Part shown: in pieces, positions 55,735 to 64,000 of the stretch
How positions within the stretch are numbered: the first letter of the stretch is position 1
How the letters are laid out: each line of letters begins with the position of its first letter
Notes under the pieces: model-generated
Database searches by the model: none
Told to the model about the DNA's origin: nothing
The model's input: the letters and a program-made list of their open reading frames with translations, nothing else
Position numbers and translations under genes: made by a program
Source of the DNA: Akebia trifoliata
Lineage: Eukaryota; Streptophyta; Magnoliopsida; Ranunculales; Lardizabalaceae
Direction of reading: 5' to 3'
Assembly (NCBI GenBank): GCA_017979445.1
Contig: CM030714.1
Location: 47,817,220 to 47,881,219, forward strand
DNA length: 64,000 nucleotides

Positions 55735-55848
55735 GAACTTCATTGGGGACTCACTGGAATTACCCCAAATCAGATTTGTAAACTAGGGGAATCCCCTATG
55801 TAATCTTTTTTATTAATAAAATTTCTTTTACTTAGCAAAAAAAAAAAT
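55735..55848 (+). mobile_element. LINE 3' tail insertion
   Basis: GGGGAATCCCCTATGTAATC, TTAATAAAATTTCTTTTAC and TTAGCAAAAAAAAAAA form the family 3' end. The upstream part is non-coding. Confidence 0.65.
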
Positions 55849-55944
55849 CAATTTTATTTTACCTATTTCTTTTTTTTTTTTTTTTCTTTTCTCAAGTCTC
55901 TTTAATGGATTTCCTCCGATTTTTTTTTTTTTAATTTTTGGATG

Positions 55945-56042
55945 CCACTGGGTTTTAAAAGTTATGCAGTGCCATGATGATTTGTAATCTTCTTTTATTA
56001 TTTATCTTTAAATCCCTTAGTTTTGCTTGCTTAGAAGAAATT
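55945..56042 (+). mobile_element. Possible LINE 3' tail
   Basis: TTTGTAATCTTCTTTTATTA and CTTAGTTTTGCTTGCTTAGA match the family end, with AAGAAA in place of a clean poly(A). Only about 60 bases are recognisable. Confidence 0.4.
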
Positions 56043-56438
56043 TTATTTGGTGGAAATGGCACTTTCTAAACGCATTCTCTAGGAAGTATCTCCTGAGCCC
56101 TGCCACATCATGTAGGGTTTTGTCATTGGTTACATCGAAAACTTTTTTTTTTTTTTTCTAGCTTTTCTTTTCCTGTTTTTTCCCTTTAACCATTGCAAGG
56201 GTGACCAACAGTGAATGATCCCTGCAATTTTCGTTAATTAAGGCTGAAGAACAAATCAAACTCAATAATAAAACATATGTAAAAGCAGTAATCTATTAAA
56301 ACTCCAGCTACAACAGTACCATCACAAAGCAGACAACTAAAAAGAACAAGAACAAAAGAAAGAAAAAAGAAAAAAAACCCTAAATTACTAACTTTCTCAA
56401 AAGTAAAGACTAAATTAAGGACTGATATCTCAAGAAAC

Positions 56439-56981
56439 TCATTTAGGGGAAGATGCGGAAGCAAGAGCAGCAAGATGACGTTTCTTATGGTTGTTCATCC
56501 AAATCCTGAAGTTGGCCCTTGGAATTCCAGTCTCTTCCAAGAACTCTTGAAACTCAGCCTCACGATCACTCTTCGGCATTTTCCACCCAAGGCTTTCAGC
56601 AATTGCCCTCATTTTCTCCTTCTGTTCTGAAGTGTAGACGGTAGTCTTCTTCTTGTTAGAGTCAGGAGTTGCAGACTCAACTGGCTCGGGCTGTGCATGG
56701 TTAGCCTCGATCAGCCTTAGCTGAACGGGTGCTCTTAAGTTACTGCCACTGCCTTCTCCTCCGTGGACAGCATCACCCTCAGCAATGGCGTCTTTATTCT
56801 TCTTAAGAAGCACTGGGCGGTGGAAACTGCGATGACAGCCGCATGCAGCGCAATTGAGCCCGCCTGCAATGGTATTGTTAGCCATGAATTCACCACAACC
56901 GTCTCTTGCGAGTATGCCGAGGCTAGCAGAGTGATTCCTTCGGCACTCTTTGTATACCATGCTTTGACTGTTTCCTTCCAT
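56439..56981 (-). CDS. ZF-HD zinc-finger homeodomain protein, copy 2
   Basis: 180 residues, intronless. The ZF-HD dimerisation finger covers about residues 10-56 (YKECRRNHS, DGCGEF, CAACGCHRSFH). A Glu/Pro-rich linker leads to a homeodomain at about 111-168. That domain runs from TTVYTSEQKEKMRAIAES through LGWKMPKSDREAEFQEF to FRIWMNNHKKRH, in which Trp48 and the Asn51 position are kept. By family it is a nuclear plant-specific regulator that forms homo- or heterodimers through the finger and binds ATTA-core DNA. It faces the same way as the divergent paralog 7.3 kb downstream. The two share the LGWKMP motif, leader and TATA layout, so they probably arose by tandem duplication. The chosen ATG is the first in frame below the TATA box. 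Specific targets are unknown. Confidence 0.95.
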   Translation of the reverse strand: MEGNSQSMVYKECRRNHSASLGILARDGCGEFMANNTIAGGLNCAACGCHRSFHRPVLLKKNKDAIAEGDAVHGGEGSGSNLRAPVQLRLIEANHAQPEPVESATPDSNKKKTTVYTSEQKEKMRAIAESLGWKMPKSDREAEFQEFLEETGIPRANFRIWMNNHKKRHLAALASASSPK

Positions 56982-56982
56982 C

Positions 56983-56985
56983 TCT

Positions 56986-57035
<50 letters not shown>

Positions 57036-57036
57036 G
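56983..57036. repeat. Compound (CT)n(CA)n microsatellite in the ZF-HD copy 2 leader
   Basis: A run of CT repeats with some CCT (about 56983-57022), then CA repeats, lies between the start codon and the TATA box. On the gene strand it is (TG)n(AG)n inside the 5' untranslated leader. Confidence 0.9.
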
Positions 57037-57051
57037 AGTCGCACCACACAT

Positions 57052-57060
57052 CTATATAAT
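57052..57060 (-). promoter_or_regulatory. TATA box of ZF-HD copy 2
   Basis: ATTATATAGATG on the gene strand lies about 70 bases above the ATG. It matches ATTAAATAGATG of the paralog. Confidence 0.6.
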
Positions 57061-57114
57061 GTGGTTCAGGTAAGATTGAAATTACTATTGTGTCCCTAGG
57101 GTTTGAAGAAGAGT

Positions 57115-57290
57115 TGTGCTGGAGCAACTGCACAAGACACTACGTTTCACACTGTGCTAATGTGGATCTGCCCACACAACCACAGATGCTTTTCACCTGT
57201 ATTCCAGCAAAAACGTGTATGGTTTTGTGCGCACATCCGCATCAGCGCAGTGTGAAACATGGTGTCTTGGTAGTCACTTCAGCATTTTCC
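57115..57290. mobile_element. MITE family B, copy 3, just upstream of ZF-HD copy 2
   Basis: The left arm TGCTGGAGCAACTGCACAAG pairs with the right arm, reversed TGCTGAAGTGACTACCAAGA. Both continue GACAC(T/C)A(C/T)GTTTCACACTG. The core ACCACAGATGCTTTTCAC is degraded. It begins about 55 bp above the TATA box, so it is in the proximal promoter. Confidence 0.8.
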
Positions 57291-57311
57291 TTAGAATAAT
57301 ACACAACTAGC

Positions 57312-57448
57312 GTGTACTATACGCGGCTGACATGGCAAGGGCACAGAACCATAGATATTTTTCTTCGGGATACACAAGAAAAAGATCTGTGGTTATGCGC
57401 CCTAGTCGCGTGTATCCCAAAGAAAAATATCTATGGTTCCCCTTGCTG
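57312..57448. mobile_element. MITE with shared core hairpin
   Basis: GGCTGACATGGCAAGGGCAC leads into the core AGAACCATAGATATTTTTCT, with inverted partners AGAAAAATATCTATGGTTCC and AAGATCTGTGGTTATGCGCC. Two core units appear in tandem. Outer ends are unclear. Confidence 0.6.
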
Positions 57449-57534
57449 CGTACCAGAAATCACATGCTTTCATCATTATTCTTATATATTTGAACATAAT
57501 TTTGTATTTATTTATAATCTTAATTTGAAGAGTT

Positions 57535-57695
57535 GTGCTAGAGTGACCTCATATCCCACTTCTTGACATGAAAATGTATAAGAACCATGCTATTCGTTTA
57601 GAGACAAATGAAAAATCTATGGTTCTTATCCATTTTCACATCAAGAAGTGCGATAAGAGATTCCAGCCTGAGGTCACTTTAGCATTATTCTAATT
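57535..57695. mobile_element. MITE family B, copy 4
   Basis: The left arm TGTGCTAGAGTGACCTCATA pairs with the right arm, reversed AATGCTAAAGTGACCTCAGG. Inner arms CTTCTTGACATGAAAATG and CATTTTCACATCAAGAAG are perfect inverses apart from one base. The core is AAGAACCATGC and GGTTCTT. Confidence 0.8.
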
Positions 57696-58029
57696 GTGAT
57701 CAATTGACACATAGTCATAATAACCTGACGTAGATGAGTTGTTTTTAGGAATCTGGGCAGTTTTTGACAGGTTGGGGTCTGATTAGGTAGATTTTGATAG
57801 TGTACTCTCGGGCTCATTGATGCCATTAATCCCTCCGATAGCCATTCTAGAGTATATCTGACATACTAAAATTGCATACAGGATTTTTAGCATGGAGATT
57901 TAGGTTAATAGTTAAGAACCCTTCTTTTCCTTATTAATTAATTAATTTATTTATTGATGGTCAGGGATGTTATGGGGATCCAATCTTCAATTAAACTAAA
58001 ACATTACATTTGCACGTAATTATACATTT

Positions 58030-58371
58030 TTTCTTTTCCCAAATGCGCAAATGTGTATTGATTATAAAGAAATGTACAAAGGGAAATACCTTAATTTACA
58101 AGACGAAATTGGGGAATGGCAAGAATATCACAAAGGACACTTCCCAGATATCAAAAGATCTGTTATATTATAATACATAGAAGAACTTCGACTGATAACA
58201 ATGAACTTGGCTGACGAATCAGCCACAATATTTTTTTTCTCTCTCCAAACATACTTCACTTGCCATATCAGAGAAGAAAGGTTGCTATGAATCCCATGCA
58301 TTAAAGCTTCCAAATGTCATGGAATTTCTCCGTGCGAAAAACCTCTAGTAAGAAGAAGAGAATCAATTTCT
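58030..58371 (-). mobile_element. 5'-truncated LINE with RNase H end and 22 bp target duplication
   Basis: ATTTGCAC(G/C)TAATTATACATTT flanks it at 58008-58029 and 58372-58393 with one mismatch. The minus strand encodes the C-terminal RNase H part (IWQVKYVWREKKNIVADSS, AKFIV) and runs to a 3' tail ending in TTTTTTCTTTTCCCAAATG on the plus strand. Dead on arrival through truncation. Confidence 0.88.
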
Positions 58372-58393
58372 ATTTGCACCTAATTATACATTT

Positions 58394-58890
58394 AGGGCGT
58401 GTTTGTTGGCAGAGAAAATATTAGTTGACAAATCATTTGCTAGGAAAATGAATTTCATGGCAAATGATTTATTGGGAAAATCATTTTCTAATAATTTAAA
58501 CATTTATTTTTTAAATAAAATTATGATTTTGTTTGATTTCATTTTATTTTATTTTTTGTGCTTTTTTATTTTTTTAGACTTTAATTATAAAAAAAAATAT
58601 TGATTTTGTTTGATTTGCCATGTGCTAGCAAATCGTTTTCCAAGGGGGGAGGGGTAAGAAAATGATTTGCCATTAATAAAGGAAAATTGGGGGTGTTGGC
58701 AAATCGTTTTTAGTGCAAATTAAGAGTTTTTGATGCGTCAAACACTGGAAAATTACCATTTTCCATGGAATTTCAAGTTGTCCCTATTTTCCATGCAATC
58801 GAACATACCATTAGTTTTCATACAAGATCACATTTAACTTATCAAGAAGTAAATGGTAGTCAAGAATGATTGAGAAATTTGTATGTCTTA
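58394..58890. other. Intergenic, possible decayed inverted repeat
   Basis: GCAAATGATTTATTGGGAAA (58457) and GCCATGTGCTAGCAAATCG/AAATGATTTGCC words (58620-58670) hint at an old foldback. No gene. Confidence 0.3.
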
Positions 58891-58894
58891 CACC

Positions 58895-59158
58895 TTCGTT
58901 CCCAAGGAAATATGTTGCTCTGTGGTTGGAGATCAAATTGGTCTCCCAAACCTAGGTGGTTGTAAAGTTGAATATTTGATTTATTAATATAATCTTCCTT
59001 GCATGAGTTTGTTGAGCGTCTTCCTTTGTTAGCAAAATGTGGTTACGTTGGAGATCTTAATGGTACTCCTTGTATAAGAAAATTGTAATGGCCATTGGCC
59101 TCTTTTGTTCCTTTTTCTTTTTTAATAAAATTTAATTTCACTTGCTTAGAAGAAGAAA
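58895..59158 (+). mobile_element. LINE C-terminus and 3' tail
   Basis: GGTTGGAGATCAAATTGG and CCTAGGTGGTTGTAAAGTTG match the tail at 47881. Then LPLLAKCGYVGDLNGTPCIR (about 59010-59085) parallels DLPLLAKKYFLGDLLDLPC of the LINE at 55420. The end is CACTTGCTTAGAAGAAGAA. It appears to be two tails joined. Confidence 0.6.
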
Positions 59159-59159
59159 A

Positions 59160-59431
59160 AAGGTAGCTCGGTTAGTTTCCCTCAAATTGAACTCAACTTT
59201 ACAAGTACCGAATCTATTCTTGGAAGTGGGTTTTGCAAAGTTCTCATTTTTTTTGTCGGGAGAGTAATGGAGTATGCAAACATCATTTAATTGCTTGGAG
59301 GAAGATTGGGGCTTTGGGAGTGCGATCAATTCCAGATATCCACAAAGCAGTCATGTCAAAGATTTGTTGGTGGCTTCAATTGAAGAAGGGTCTTTGGGGG
59401 GAGTTCTTGAAAAACAAATACTCTTAAATAG
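59160..59431 (+). mobile_element. LINE region downstream of reverse transcriptase, split by the copia element
   Basis: The frame at 59233-59427 encodes SNGVCKHHLIAWRKIGALG, VRSIPDIHKAVMSKICWWL and KKGLWGEFLKNKYS. This is the conserved stretch between reverse transcriptase and RNase H of plant LINEs (pattern W..vc.pk..GGLGiR, then LW...l..KY). It stops exactly where the copia LTR begins. Confidence 0.7.
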
Positions 59432-59692
59432 AGTTGGTTAAGTTAGTTTGATCAGTTTTGATTAGTTGTCAAAGTGTGTAGAAAGTTAGTTTTAACTGAT
59501 TCAGTTTATACAGTTGGTTAAGTTAGTTTGATAAGTTTTGATTAGTTGTCAAAGTGGTTAGAAAGTTAGTTTTAACTGATTCAGTTTATATGTAACTTAG
59601 ATGTTTATATATAGATCAATGTAAACATTTTGTAATAGACACAATTTTCATAATACATTTTCTTAATTCATATTGTTTCTTCTACTTCTGTT
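59432..59692 (+). mobile_element. 5' LTR of the Ty1/copia element, with internal 80 bp tandem duplication
   Basis: AGTTGGTTAAGTTAGTTTGA starts two copies of an 80 bp unit (59432-59511 and 59512-59591) with few differences. A TATA-like TTTATATATAG follows at 59607-59617. The primer-binding site follows at once. The true first bases of the LTR are uncertain because the 3' LTR is outside the window. Confidence 0.7.
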
Positions 59693-59693
59693 A

Positions 59694-59705
59694 TGGTATC
59701 AAAGC
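59694..59705 (+). other. Primer-binding site (initiator tRNA-Met type)
   Basis: TGGTATCAAAGC differs at one base from the TGGTATCAGAGC complement of plant initiator Met-tRNA used by most copia elements. Confidence 0.8.
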
Positions 59706-59740
59706 ACATTTTTAAAGCAAATTCTCTGTTTTCTTCAAGA

Positions 59741-62700
59741 ATGAGTGAAATTCTTCATTATTCCTTTCTGTATTCATTTTCTTCTGAAACTCCATATCTT
59801 AATGGAGATCAATCCAATCCTTACTATCTTCATAATAGTGATAGTCCCAGTTCCATCCTTGTTTCTCAACTGTTGGATGGTGAAAATTACCACACATGGA
59901 GTAAATCTATGATGATGGCTCTGACTGTGAAGAACAAACTTCATTTTGTTGATGGATTATTAAGCATGCCAGTCAATGATGTAGCATAAAAAATGACATG
60001 GAATTGATGCAATACAATGGTATCTTCTTGGATCCTCAACTCTGTTACGAAGGATGTAGCAGCCAGCATTATTTGTATCACATCTGCAACAGATGTTTGG
60101 ATGGATCTCAAAGAACGTTTCTCTCAAAGTAATGGCCCTAGGATTTTTCAAATCCAGAAGTCAATCTCTTCTCTTACTCAAGAGAACCTCTCTGTAAGTG
60201 TATATTACACTAAACTCAAAGCTCTTTGGGATGAGCTTCATACATACAAGCCTGTTCAATCTGTTCCTAGTTGTTCTTGTAATCTAACAAGGCAACAAGA
60301 ATATGTCATGCAATTTTTGATGGGCTTGAATGATACTTTTTCACACATAAGAGGCCAGATATTATTGTATGATCCTATGCCTCCTATAAACAATGTATTC
60401 TCCATTATTCTTCAAGAAGAATGCCAACGTGAGGTTTCTTCTTCAGTTGGATATTTCAATTACAATACCACTACACTGCTGAGCCAAGCATCTCCAGTAC
60501 CTCAACGATTCAACAAATCCTTTAACAAGAAGGAGAATCGTTTTCTTTGCAATCACTGTGGCATTCTTGGCCATAATGTTGAAAAGTGTTACAAGCTTCA
60601 TGGCTATCCACCAAAGTATAAATTTACCAAGAATAGGTCTGCTCCACCAATTGCAAATCACATTGAATCTGCAAATCAGACTTCCAATGTTTCTCAATTG
60701 TCTCTAACTCCGGAGTAGCTTCAACAAATCATGGCAATAATCCACCTTCAACCATTTGTAAATTTACATGCTCCTCATGCATTTGTGCATCAAGTAGGCA
60801 ATTTACACACTCCTGAAGATCATCTTATTTCCTAGATGTCAAGTATATCTTCCTTGAATATTAAACATTCTGTTTTTTATTCTTCCAATTGCTTCAATGC
60901 TACAATCTCACTCAATCATAATCTCTCATGGATTATTGATACCGGGGCTACAGACCATATGGTTTGTTCTGTTTCTTTATTTACAACCATAACTGCTGTC
61001 ATTTCTACTCATGTTAAACTTTCCAATGGTCAGCTTGCATTAGTCACACATATTGGTATTATTTGTATATCAGATTCTCTCATTCTCACTGATGTATTGT
61101 GTGTACCCTTTTTTTCATTTAACCTCATTTCTGCCAGCAAACTCATCAAGTCTCTTCATTGTTGTTTTATATTCCTTGATACTTTTTATTTTTTGCAAAC
61201 TCTAATTAATTGGAGAACGATTGGAGTGGGTAAATAAAGGAATGGGTTATACTATCTACTGCAACAACCATCTCAGTTTTCTTCTTTATCTCTCCCTGTT
61301 TCTAGTCCTAAGATTTCTGTACATTCTGTTAAAAATGTTTTGGATTATCTATGGCATTATAGGCTAGGTCATATATCATCTTCTAGATTACACTTATTGT
61401 CTTCTTTCATTCCTGAAATTTCTGTTAAACAAAATAATGTTTGTACAATATGCCCTCTTGCTAAATAATGCAGGCTTCCATATCCTATTAATGTTTCTAA
61501 ATCAAATAAAATCTTTGATTTGGTGCATTGTGATATTTGGGGACCATTTGCAATTAAATCCCTTACTGGTTCTCAATATTTCTAAACAATTGTTGATGAT
61601 TACTCAAGATTCATTTAGGTACATCTTATGCATACCAAATCTCAAGCTCGACCACTTGTCCAATCTTTCTTTCAAATGGTTAAAACTCAATTTGATTCCA
61701 ATATCAAAGTTTTTCGTACTGATAATGGTCTAGAGTTTTGTATGGATGATTTTTATAGTTCCAAAGGCTCCATCTATCAATTAAGTTGTGTTGAATGCCC
61801 TCAACAAAATGCTATAGTTGAGAGGAAACATCAACATTTATTGAATGTGTTTAGATCATTAAGATTCCAAGCTCATTTACCTTTACATTTTTGGGGTGAT
61901 TGTCTCCTTACAACAACTCATATCATCAACAGACTTCCCACACCTCTCTTATCCAACTAATCTCCTTTTCAGCTTCTATTTTCAAAAGTACCAAACTACT
62001 CTCATCTTAGAGTCTTTGGTAGTCTTTGTTATGCATCTACTCTTGAAAGGTCTAGAAGTAAATTTAATACTCGTGCAATTCCATGCATCTACATTGGTTA
62101 TCCTTCAGGAACCAAGGGTTATAAATTGTTTAATCTCTCAATTAAGTCAATCATCATTTCCAGAAATGTGATTTTCTATGACCATATTTTTCCTTATGCT
62201 TCTAATCTGTTAACATCTAATTCAGATGGTTGTTTTGTTTTTCCCAATGCTGTTCCTAATTTAGAAACATAAAATTTTGAACATTATGCTATACCTCATT
62301 CATTAGTAACTCCTGCAGTTCCTATTTCATTACTTCCTGCTGTTTCATCACCATCTAATGTTCCTACTCGACAGTCTTCTAGAATTAGAAAAATTCTAGG
62401 TTACTTGCAGAACTTTCATCATAATGTATCTATTCCTTCTACATCACTCTCATTAGTTCTTTAAGATAAATCAGATTCTGCATCAGGTATTAGGTTTCCT
62501 CTTTCTCAAGTTCTTAATTACTCAAAACTTTCATCCAAACAACAAATTTTTAGCATGTCAATTTCTGCCAATGTTGAACCAAAATCCTTTAAACAAGCTG
62601 TTCAGTATGCAGAATGGCGTGAGGCAATGAAAACTGAGATTGATGCACTTGAGAAAAACAAAACCTAGATTCTTATGGATCTTCCTCCTAGAAAAATTCC

Positions 62701-64000
62701 CATTCGATGTAAATGGATTTATAAGATTAAACATAATTCAGATGGTTCCATTGAGAAATATAAGGCTTGTTTAGTTGCTAAAGGTTATAATCAATCTGAT
62801 GGAATTGATTACATTGAAACCTTTTCTCCTGTGGCTAAACTCACTACTGTGAGAACTATGTTAGCCTTAGCTTCTTCTAAGAAATGGCACATTCAACAGC
62901 TAGATGTGAATAATGCTATCTTACATGGAGATTTACCTGAGGAAGTGTACATGGAACTACCTCCTGGTTTTGATTCCAAAGATAAAGGCCATGTATGCAA
63001 GCTCACAAAATCATTATATGGCTTAAAGCAGGCATCAAGGCAATGGTTTTCTAAATTTTCAAATTTCCTTTTGGAGCATGGATTTCAACAGTCCACGGTT
63101 GATTCCTCTCTGTTTACTCGATTACAAGGAGATTCTGATATTGCACTTCTTGTGTATGTTGATGACATTCTGATAGCTGGTAATAGTTTAAATGCTATTA
63201 ATGTTCTTACTACATTTCTAAATTCCAAGTTCAAGCTTAAAGATTTAGGAAATGTCAAATACTTCCTTGGTTTGGAAGTTGCTCGCAATTCACAGGGGAT
63301 TTCTCTTTGTCAAAGAAAATATATTCTTGAAATTCTTTAAGTTTGTAGTTTATTAGCAGCTAAACCTGCTTCTTCTCCAATGGACTCCAATTTGAAAGTC
63401 TCTCGTGAAGATGGTGATCTTATTTCTGATCCCACTGTATATCGAAGATTAATTGGCAAGTTGATTTACTTGACAATCACAAGGTCTGACATTTCATTTG
63501 CAGTCCAAATCTTAAGTCAATATATGGACAGTCTAAGACAACCACATCTTGATGTAGTTCACAGGGTCCTTCGATATCTGAAAACAGCTCCAGGGCAAGG
63601 AATTTTTTTCCCTGCTACTTCTAGTTTTCAGCTAAAGGCCTTTTGTGACAGTGATTGGGCCGGCTGTATTGATTCTCGAAGATCAACTTCTGGTTTTTGC
63701 TTGTTTCTTGGAGATTCCTTAATTTCCTGAAAATCTAAAAAGCAAGCTACTGTATCCAGGTCGTCTGCTGAGGCAGAATATCGCTCTATGGCGTCAACAA
63801 CATGTGAAATTACGTGAATTTTCTCCATTCTTAGGGATTTTCGAATCCATCATCCTCAACCAGCCTTACTGTTTTGTGACAGCAAAGTAGCTATTTCAAT
63901 TGCTGCAAATCCATTATTTCACGAACGCACAAAACATATAGAAATAGATTGTTACATTATTCGTGACAAGATACTGCAAGGTTCCATTCGCACAATGCAT
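59741..64000 (+). pseudogene. Ty1/copia gag-pol polyprotein, inactivated, runs off the window
   Basis: One continuous reading frame from the ATG at 59741 to the window edge shows every copia domain in order. They are the gag N-terminal domain (about 59790-59960), the CCHC knuckle CNHCGILGHNVEKC (60548-60589) and protease with DTGA (60938-60949). The integrase zinc region (about 61340-61462) and integrase core with Asp, Asp, Glu at 61532, 61721 and 61820 follow. Reverse transcriptase with YVDD (63155-63166) and RNase H (from about 63630) close the series. Fifteen nonsense codons interrupt it, first bases at 59987, 60005, 60716, 60833, 61235, 61466, 61583, 61616, 61958, 62270, 62462, 62666, 63338, 63728 and 63815. 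There is no frameshift. The element encodes retrotransposition but cannot do so now. The 3' LTR lies beyond 64000. Confidence 0.92.

Noticed and set aside
56735..57133. 132-codon minus-strand frame with an Arg/Glu repeat
   Set aside because: It is another frame of ZF-HD copy 2 plus the (CT)n leader; the RE repeat is a translated microsatellite.
1..64000. CRISPR arrays, operons, bacterial ribosome-binding sites or insertion sequences
   Set aside because: Spliced genes, AP2/ERF, ZF-HD and plant retroelements show nuclear plant DNA; no regularly spaced direct repeats of CRISPR type were seen.

Overview
The window is nuclear DNA of a flowering plant, most likely a eudicot. It is strongly AT-rich, has spliced genes, and carries plant gene families (DREB-type AP2/ERF, DUF1218 membrane protein, ZF-HD zinc-finger homeodomain proteins). 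It also carries plant-type LINEs with an RNase H domain, tRNA-derived SINEs and a Ty1/copia retrotransposon. The species cannot be named from what I see. No tRNA, rRNA, CRISPR or organelle-derived block is recognisable.

Four genes are supported, all on the minus strand. They are an intronless ERF061/062-like AP2/ERF factor (19164-20339), a three-exon DUF1218 four-helix membrane protein (27023-29428), and two ZF-HD proteins about 7.3 kb apart (48649-49122 and 56439-56981). The ERF and the ZF-HD proteins are nuclear regulators. The DUF1218 protein is an endomembrane or cell-periphery protein. Nothing suggests that the four work as one pathway; the ZF-HD pair looks like an old tandem duplication.

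The rest is transposon debris, with a clear regional layout. From 1 to about 40 kb, short inverted-repeat elements dominate: Mutator-like MITEs with 9-10 bp target duplications, palindromic elements in TA microsatellites, a 0.5-0.7 kb foldback family (K) repeatedly hit by smaller elements, two long foldbacks (G, H) and at least two tRNA-derived SINE families. From about 40.5 to 59.4 kb, around the ZF-HD genes, the debris changes to more than a dozen 5'-truncated LINE copies ending in a GCTTGCTTAG-plus-poly(A) tail, several with perfect target duplications. Two LTR-like blocks lie in the same interval. From 59.4 kb to the window edge is a Ty1/copia element whose polyprotein frame has 15 nonsense codons and no frameshift. 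It sits next to, and probably inside, a LINE.

The most interesting signals are the modular MITE superfamily (one core hairpin with different terminal arms), the traceable nesting histories, the change in transposon type near 40 kb, and the loss of the near-invariant homeodomain Asn in one ZF-HD paralog.
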